A DNA stretch of 64,000 bases, taken from NCBI RefSeq assembly GCF_964059965.1, contig NZ_OZ060923.1:372001-436000 (forward strand), in the 5' to 3' direction. The notes beneath the pieces are model-generated. The model was not told the DNA's origin, did not search any database, and saw nothing but the letters and a program-made list of their open reading frames with translations. The translations under genes were made by a program, and so were the position numbers. Positions 58,842 through 64,000 of the stretch are shown one piece after another (positions within the stretch are counted from its first letter, which is position 1; every line of letters starts with the position of its first letter). This DNA comes from Fukatsuia anoeciicola. GTDB lineage: Bacteria > Pseudomonadota > Gammaproteobacteria > Enterobacterales > Enterobacteriaceae.

Positions 58842-59804
58842 TTAAAATCTAATCAAAGCTGATCCCCAGGTAAAACCACCACCAAAGGCTTCCAACAATA
58901 CTAAGTGTTTACGCTGAATTCGTCCGTCTCGTACGGCTTCATCTAGTGCAGAAGCTACTGATGCCGCAGAAGTATTACCATATCGATCTAAAGTAATTAC
59001 TACTTTTTGCATGTCTATTTTTAATTTTTGAGCTATTGCTTTAATAATGCGTAAATTAGCTTGATGAGGCACTAACCAATCTAATGTTTCACGTTGTAAA
59101 TTATTCACCTCTAATGTTTCCTCAACAATTTGAGCTAATTTGGTTACTGCAATTTTAAATACCTCATTTCCTTTCATAGTAATATATGCAGGCTGTTTCT
59201 GGGAATATTGATAAGATAATGTTAATAAATTGCCAAAATAACCATTAGCATGTAAATGTGTTGAGAGAATTCCTGGCTCTTTTGATGCACCTAATATTAC
59301 TGCTCCTGCACCATCACCAAATAAAATAAGAGTTTTACGATCTTGTGGATCAAGCATACGACTTAGAATATCAGAACCAATTACTAGTGCATGTTTTACA
59401 GTACCATTTTTAATAAATTGATCAGCAACACTCAATGCATAAAGAAATCCTGTGCAAGCAGCAGCTAAATCGAAAGAAATGGCATCCTTAATTTCTAACA
59501 TTTGTTGAATTTGACAAGCTGAGCTTGGAAATGCATAGGTCGAAGAAGTAGTTGCAACGATAATTAAATTAATATCGTTTTTATCGAATTCTTTTATTAC
59601 TTCTCGCGTCATTTCTAACGCTTTTTCTGCAGCATACCAACCTATTTTAGCTACTGTATCTTTATCCGAAGCAATACGTCTTTCTTTGATACCGGTACGA
59701 GTTTCAATCCACTCGTTGGAGGTATCTACCATTTTTGCTAAATCCGCATTACTACGCCTATGTTCGGGCAGATAACTTCCCGTACCAAATATCTTAGTGT
59801 ACAT
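58842..59804 (-). CDS. fabH: FabH, beta-ketoacyl-ACP synthase III
   Basis: FabH starts fatty acid synthesis by condensing acetyl-CoA with malonyl-ACP. It has 320 residues against 317 in E. coli; a few extra residues lie near EVIKEFDKNDIN. The catalytic Cys-His-Asn lie in DLAAACTGFLYAL, DWLVPHQANLRI and DRYGNTSAAS. The gene that normally precedes it, plsX, is absent: only 191 nt separate fabH from rpmF. Confidence 0.97.
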   Translation of the reverse strand: MYTKIFGTGSYLPEHRRSNADLAKMVDTSNEWIETRTGIKERRIASDKDTVAKIGWYAAEKALEMTREVIKEFDKNDINLIIVATTSSTYAFPSSACQIQQMLEIKDAISFDLAAACTGFLYALSVADQFIKNGTVKHALVIGSDILSRMLDPQDRKTLILFGDGAGAVILGASKEPGILSTHLHANGYFGNLLTLSYQYSQKQPAYITMKGNEVFKIAVTKLAQIVEETLEVNNLQRETLDWLVPHQANLRIIKAIAQKLKIDMQKVVITLDRYGNTSAASVASALDEAVRDGRIQRKHLVLLEAFGGGFTWGSALIRF

Positions 59805-59995
59805 GTCTTGTCATCTTAAGTAATAGCACGCTTAGAAAGCTTTAAGGCTACCCTATTTATCTAGCGTCTATAATTTTTAATAAAAATTCTGTAATAAAAA
59901 GTTACTAATTAATAGCATAACTATTTTGTAATATAGTCCCTACAGGAAACTTGTGTATTCTGTAAATTAAATTATAAGTAAAGATATTAATAGAA

Positions 59996-60268
59996 CTATT
60001 TATTAGATTTCCTAGTTTTTTTTCTAGCTTGTCTTTTTTCTTTTGTAGCCTTATTAATAGTCTTAGTTTTTTCTTGTAATCTTGATTTAATAGCTTCTTG
60101 CTCTTCAGAAATTTGATGACCACAGTAATAACCATTAGTAGTTATATGATGACGTAAATGGATTTCACCGGAAGTCTTATCTTTAGAAAGAAGGGAAGCA
60201 GTTAGCATATCATGAGAGCGACGCATACCACGTTTAGATCGAGTGGGCTTATTTTTTTGTACGGCCAT
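59996..60268 (-). CDS. rpmF: Ribosomal protein L32 with a basic C-terminal extension
   Basis: L32 is a small large-subunit protein. The first 54 residues (MAVQKNKPTRSKRGMRRSHD to HHITTNGYYCGHQ) match E. coli L32, which is 57 residues. Here the frame runs on to 90 residues with a lysine- and arginine-rich helical-looking tail (KATKEKRQARKKTRKSNK). Its start lies inside yceD (20-nt overlap). The tail could be a genuine addition or read-through of former noncoding sequence after loss of the stop. Confidence 0.93.
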   Translation of the reverse strand: MAVQKNKPTRSKRGMRRSHDMLTASLLSKDKTSGEIHLRHHITTNGYYCGHQISEEQEAIKSRLQEKTKTINKATKEKRQARKKTRKSNK

Positions 60269-60800
60269 TAGCCTTACTCCTTAATTGTTTTTTCAAATTT
60301 ACTAATGTTCTAAACAGATTAGGTTTCTCTGTTTCTTTAGGAAGTTGACCACACACCATATTTGTTTCTACTGCACAATATTCAGATTTATGTAGTGGAA
60401 TCATAGGTACTGAAAGAATAATTTCATCCTCAATTATTGCTAATAAGTCAATTTTACCAAATTTATTAATATTAACTGGTTCATAAACTTCAGGTAGTGT
60501 CTCAGCCTCCTGATTATTAGTTACTGGGCTAAAACAATATGTAGTATGAATATGATAGGAGAAATTATTACCACAACGCTGACACATTAATGTTATATCA
60601 ACATCTACATTACCTGTAATAACTACTAAACATTGGTCATCAAAATTAACTGACAACCAGACTTTAACATCACTATTCACATTAACTACTGAAGCAGCAA
60701 CACGCATTACTTGCTTCGCAAGATAGATACCAGAGTAATCTAAGCATCTTTGAGCACTGCTAAGTGCATCAATAGTTAAGGGTAATTTTAACTTTTGCAT
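60249..60800 (-). CDS. yceD: YceD, DUF177 family protein (23S rRNA accumulation protein)
   Basis: YceD belongs to the DUF177 family, linked to 23S rRNA processing and ribosome assembly in plants and bacteria. It has 183 residues against 173 in E. coli. MQKLKLPLTIDALSSAQRCL, the CxxC in LMCQRCGNNFSYH and FGKIDLLAIIEDEIILSVP identify it. The C-terminus is about ten residues longer and runs into rpmF. The yceD-rpmF pair is widely conserved and the two are usually co-transcribed. Confidence 0.93.
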   Translation of the reverse strand: MQKLKLPLTIDALSSAQRCLDYSGIYLAKQVMRVAASVVNVNSDVKVWLSVNFDDQCLVVITGNVDVDITLMCQRCGNNFSYHIHTTYCFSPVTNNQEAETLPEVYEPVNINKFGKIDLLAIIEDEIILSVPMIPLHKSEYCAVETNMVCGQLPKETEKPNLFRTLVNLKKQLRSKANGRTKK

Positions 60801-60809
60801 AAATCGTGT

Positions 60810-60838
60810 ATACTAATTTTCTAATGGTATATAGTCAA
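60810..60838 (-). promoter_or_regulatory. Candidate sigma70 promoter for yceD-rpmF
   Basis: On the minus strand TTGACT (60838-60833) is followed after 17 nt by TAGTAT (60815-60810), fair matches to -35 and -10 boxes. The -35 overlaps the rluC stop. A start of transcription near 60803 would leave almost no leader before the yceD ATG at 60800, so either the mRNA is nearly leaderless or the match is accidental. Confidence 0.3.
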
Positions 60839-61797
60839 AGACAAAGGGATGTCTTGTGTAAAGTTTGCAAACAATACTGTAATTGATTATCCAATGGTGC
60901 TTCTATACTTATATTTGTACCAAAATATGGATGTTTAAAACGAAGTGTGTTTGCATGCAAAAATAAACGATATAATCCAATACCTTGTAATTGGAGATTA
61001 AACTCACGATCACCGTAACGATTATCACCGGCAATTGGACATCCCGCATGTAAAGTATGAACACGAATTTGGTGTGTTCTACCTGTTATTGGGCTTACTT
61101 TTATTAAAGTTGCTTGTAAAAAACGTTCTTTAACTTGAAAATGAGTCTTTGATGGTTTACCGATATTATTCACCTTCACAACTCTTGTACCACCGTGTAA
61201 AATATTTTTTAACAAAGGAGCTTCTATTACTTTATAGTGAGATGGCCACTGACCACGTACAAGTGCTAGATAATTTTTCTGCATATTTTTTAAGCGTAAC
61301 TGTTGATGCAATAAACGTAAAATAGAGCGTTTTTTAGCAATTAATAACACGCCTGATGTGTCACGGTCTAGTCGATGAACTAACTCTAAAAAACGAGCTT
61401 CTGGTCTCAGAGCACGTAATGCTTCTATAATACCAAAATTAAGTTTACTTCCACCATGTACTGCAATGCCAGAGGGTTTATTTAGCACTAAAAGATACTC
61501 ATCTTCAAATAAGATGCAATTAGCTGGTAACATAAATTTATCTAACTTTGTTAATACTTGTATCATTTTACGTTGTGCTACTCGCACAGGTGGTAATCGT
61601 ACAATATCGGCAGCAACTAGTTTATATTTAAATTTAACACGTCCTTTATTAACACGAACCTTACCTTTACGTATAATACGATAGATTAGATTTTTTGGTA
61701 CACCCTTTAATCTAGCAAACAAAAAATTATCGAGTCGCTGACCGGCTTCATCAGCAGAGATATTAATTAATTGTACTGAAGAACTATTTATTTTCAT
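60835..61797 (-). CDS. rluC: RluC, 23S rRNA pseudouridine synthase
   Basis: RluC makes pseudouridines at positions 955, 2504 and 2580 of 23S rRNA in E. coli. It has 320 residues against 319. An S4-like RNA-binding domain is at the N-terminus (RLDNFLFARLKGVPKNLIYR), and the catalytic Asp is in LVHRLDRDTSGVLLIAKK. PITGRTHQIRVH is the third family motif. It is divergent from rne, as in E. coli. Confidence 0.96.
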   Translation of the reverse strand: MKINSSSVQLINISADEAGQRLDNFLFARLKGVPKNLIYRIIRKGKVRVNKGRVKFKYKLVAADIVRLPPVRVAQRKMIQVLTKLDKFMLPANCILFEDEYLLVLNKPSGIAVHGGSKLNFGIIEALRALRPEARFLELVHRLDRDTSGVLLIAKKRSILRLLHQQLRLKNMQKNYLALVRGQWPSHYKVIEAPLLKNILHGGTRVVKVNNIGKPSKTHFQVKERFLQATLIKVSPITGRTHQIRVHTLHAGCPIAGDNRYGDREFNLQLQGIGLYRLFLHANTLRFKHPYFGTNISIEAPLDNQLQYCLQTLHKTSLCL

Positions 61798-62273
61798 AAT
61801 TTATTATTTTAAATATAGTGAAAAATTATCGCCACCTATTTTTTTATTTTAACTATTTAATTAATTATTAAAAGTAACATTTACAATTTATATGTATCTA
61901 ATTTAATTATTAGATTTATTTATCCTAAAAAATATATTATTCAATTTAATAACTTATGTCTTTAGCAAGATACTTATTAGTATAATCTTTACTGAAGAAG
62001 CAAAGTCATCTTGCTATATCAGTATCAGCAATGAAATAATGCAGCAAATTTCATGTTAATTTTTTATTAACCTGTGAAATAACAAAATTTACTTGGTCAC
62101 GCAAAACACAGCAATGGCATAAGACATAATATAAAATCAAGTAATTAACGAGCTGTGAGTAATTAACTGAGCTAGAAAATAGGAATTATAAAAGTTATCC
62201 TAATATTAGAGCATTAGTGGGTTGTTTGCTCATAGTTTTAATACCAATGCAAAAAGATAATGAGTAAGTTAAG
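61798..62273 (+). promoter_or_regulatory. Divergent rluC-rne region with probable rne leader
   Basis: This 476-nt spacer holds the promoters of rluC and rne. The part nearest rne (about 62030-62273) is less AT-rich than the gaps elsewhere, and in E. coli the same place encodes a long rne 5' leader through which RNase E controls its own message. A short stem (TGAAAT with ATTTCA near 62031-62052) is visible, but I could not confirm the E. coli leader hairpins. Confidence 0.4.
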
Positions 62274-64000
62274 ATGAGAAGAATGTTGATTAATGCAACG
62301 CAGCAGGAAGAGCTGCGAGTTGCTCTTGTAGATGGACAACAACTTTACGATCTGAATATAGAAATTCCAGGCCATGAACAAAAAAAATCAAATATTTATA
62401 AGGGTAAAATTATTCGAATTGAGCCGAGTTTAGAGGCAGCTTTTGTTGATTATGGTGCAGAAAAACATGGTTTTCTACCATTAAAAGAAATTTCACGCGA
62501 TTACTTCTCTAGTAACTCTTCTTGTAACCGTGTTAATATTAAAGAAGTTATACGTGAAGGTCAAGAAATTATTATTCAGATAGATAAGGAAGAACGTGGC
62601 AATAAAGGTGCTGCATTAACGACCTTTATTAGCTTAGCAGGTAGTTATTTAGTCTTAATGCCGAATAATCCTCGTGCTGGAGGCATCTCTCGTCGTATTG
62701 AAGGAGAAGATCGTACTGATCTAAAAGAAATCCTATCTGGATTGCAATTGCCTAATGATATGGGACTTATTGTTCGCACTGCTGGTGTTGGTAAAAATGC
62801 TGAAGCGTTACAATGGGATCTATCATTTCGCTTAAAACATTGGGAAGCTATTAAAGAAGCAGCTAAAAAGCGTGATGCTCCTTTTTTAATTCATCAGGAA
62901 AGTAATGTAATCGTTCGTGCTTTTCGTGATTATTTACGTCAAGATATTGGTGAAATACTAATTGATAACCCTAAGATTCTTAATCTTGCTAAGAAACATA
63001 TTACTGCCTTAGGTAGGCCTGATTTTAACGATAAAGTTAAATTGTATAGTGGTGAGGTTCCCTTATTTAGTCATTATCAGATTGAGTCGCAAATTGAATC
63101 AGCTTTCCAATGTGAAGTACGTTTACCATCTGGTGGTTCCATTATTTTTGATACAACCGAAGCATTAACTGCTATTGATATTAACTCTGCGCGTGCGACA
63201 CGTGGGGGTGATATTGAAGAAACAGCATTTAATACTAACCTCGAGGCTGCTGATGAAATTGCTCGTCAACTCCGTTTGCGAGATCTTGGAGGACTGATCG
63301 TAATTGATTTTATTGATATGATACCAATGCGTCATCAACGTGAAATAGAGAATCGTTTGCGTGACGCAGTACGTCAAGATCGTGCCCGTATTCAGATTGG
63401 TCGCATTTCTCGTTTTGGTCTATTAGAAATGTCACGTCAGCGTCTTAATCCATCACTAGGAGAATCTAGTCATCATGTTTGTCCACGTTGTAGTGGCACT
63501 GGTACTATTCGTGATAATGAATCCTTATCACTATCAATCCTACGTTTAATTGAAGAAGAAGCGCTGAAAGAAAATACTCATGAAGTACATGCTATTGTAC
63601 CTGTACAGATTGCATCTTACTTACTTAATGAAAAACGTGATTCTATTAATGCAATTGAAAAACGACAAGGTGGGGTTCGTGCTGTAATAGTCCCTAAAGA
63701 TAAAATGCAAACACCTCACTATTCAGTATCAAGAGTACGTAAAGGTGAAGAAGCACCCACATTAAGTTATCTACTAGCACAACGATATAATCCAGAGATA
63801 GCGATGTCACAAGAAGAAATATCTAATGAATATAAACGTCCAGAACAGCCAGCATTATCGCCGCCATTATCTACATTTTCGCCATTAAAAACAGTATCTA
63901 TTGCTGATTCTGTTACTATGAACTTGTCGATGTTACCACGTTCAACCAAGGTAACCACTGTAACTGGCCTGTTTCAGCGTTTATTAACTAATCTAAAGGG
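62274..64000 (+). CDS. rne: RNase E (N-terminal catalytic part, cut by window edge)
   Basis: RNase E starts mRNA decay and processes rRNA and tRNA precursors. The frame is open from ATG 62274 to the window edge (575 codons). In order are the S1 domain (IYKGKIIRIEPSLEAAFVDY), the 5'-sensor region, the DNase I-like domain with catalytic Asp residues in ALTAIDINSARATRGG and IVIDFIDMIP, and the Zn-link CPRCSGTG. The window ends in an amphipathic stretch, TGLFQRLLTNLK, where E. coli has its membrane-targeting helix. Whether the degradosome scaffold follows cannot be seen. Confidence 0.97.
   Translation, partial: MRRMLINATQQEELRVALVDGQQLYDLNIEIPGHEQKKSNIYKGKIIRIEPSLEAAFVDYGAEKHGFLPLKEISRDYFSSNSSCNRVNIKEVIREGQEIIIQIDKEERGNKGAALTTFISLAGSYLVLMPNNPRAGGISRRIEGEDRTDLKEILSGLQLPNDMGLIVRTAGVGKNAEALQWDLSFRLKHWEAIKEAAKKRDAPFLIHQESNVIVRAFRDYLRQDIGEILIDNPKILNLAKKHITALGRPDFNDKVKLYSGEVPLFSHYQIESQIESAFQCEVRLPSGGSIIFDTTEALTAIDINSARATRGGDIEETAFNTNLEAADEIARQLRLRDLGGLIVIDFIDMIPMRHQREIENRLRDAVRQDRARIQIGRISRFGLLEMSRQRLNPSLGESSHHVCPRCSGTGTIRDNESLSLSILRLIEEEALKENTHEVHAIVPVQIASYLLNEKRDSINAIEKRQGGVRAVIVPKDKMQTPHYSVSRVRKGEEAPTLSYLLAQRYNPEIAMSQEEISNEYKRPEQPALSPPLSTFSPLKTVSIADSVTMNLSMLPRSTKVTTVTGLFQRLLTNLK

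Noticed and set aside
59905..60135. 76-residue minus-strand ORF overlapping rpmF
   Set aside because: It is an out-of-frame shadow of the Lys-rich rpmF tail and matches no family.
2242..62273. tRNA or other RNA genes in the gaps
   Set aside because: I looked for GC-richer segments and T-loop-like GTTCRANNC sequences in the gaps by eye and found none convincing; a covariance-model search would be decisive.
1..64000. CRISPR arrays, prophage or insertion sequences
   Set aside because: No regularly spaced direct repeats and no transposase, integrase or phage protein resemblance in any frame; the three-copy repeat has no coding capacity that would identify it as an insertion sequence.

Overview
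The window reads as a chromosome segment of a genome-reduced, very AT-rich gammaproteobacterial insect endosymbiont. Almost every protein is an unmistakable, near full-length orthologue of an Escherichia coli protein. Coding DNA is interrupted by long, extremely AT-rich gaps with no genes, and I found no transposase, phage gene, CRISPR array, tRNA or rRNA. The gene set and preserved Enterobacterales gene order would fit a sharpshooter-symbiont (Baumannia-like) lineage or a similar obligate symbiont; this placement is inference and is not proved by the sequence.

Layout: (1) 1-2241, the end of the SUF Fe-S operon (sufD fragment, sufS, sufE). (2) 3673-9891, minus strand, cyoABCDE (cytochrome bo3 oxidase and heme O synthase) with yajR behind it. 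(3) 10430-13058, obgE and degP, convergent. (4) 14929-21983, dapF, uvrD, corA and yigL, which are in E. coli order with the genes between them lost. (5) 23637-28645, pitA and the LPS inner-core genes hldD-waaF-waaC. (6) 28795-43466, minus strand, rpsT, then folA-carB-carA, dapB, ispH, lspA, ileS, ribF (read in coordinate order). (7) 45204-51959, rpmE, gyrB, dnaN, dnaA. (8) 52529-56292, plus strand, rpmH-rnpA-yidD-yidC-mnmE. (9) 56740-61797, minus strand, acpP-fabG-fabD-fabH-rpmF-yceD-rluC (coordinate order). (10) 62274-end, rne, cut by the window edge.

Together the genes cover aerobic respiration (cyo), Fe-S assembly (suf), lysine/peptidoglycan precursors (dapB, dapF), carbamoyl phosphate for pyrimidine and arginine (carAB), folate reduction, isoprenoids (ispH), flavin cofactors (ribF), fatty acid initiation and elongation, an inner-core-only LPS route, envelope quality control (degP, lspA, yidC, yidD), Mg and phosphate transport, replication and repair (dnaA, dnaN, gyrB, uvrD) and RNA processing (rnpA, rne, mnmE, rluC). 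Small deletions against E. coli order are visible: recF, plsX, fabF, fkpB, xerC-yigB and pldA-recQ among them. About a quarter of the window is noncoding.

The most unusual signal is a dispersed noncoding repeat of roughly 500-630 nt with three diverged copies, at about 3025-3657 (reverse), 22470-23030 and 35998-36510. The copies share hairpins, one of them a perfect 28-bp stem in the third copy and another with an apparent compensatory base-pair change. Other points of interest are in-frame insertions in RibF (47 residues) and CarB (26 residues), a 35-residue basic tail on ribosomal protein L32, CyoB Asn407 in place of the usual Asp, and several long perfect inverted repeats in the gaps.
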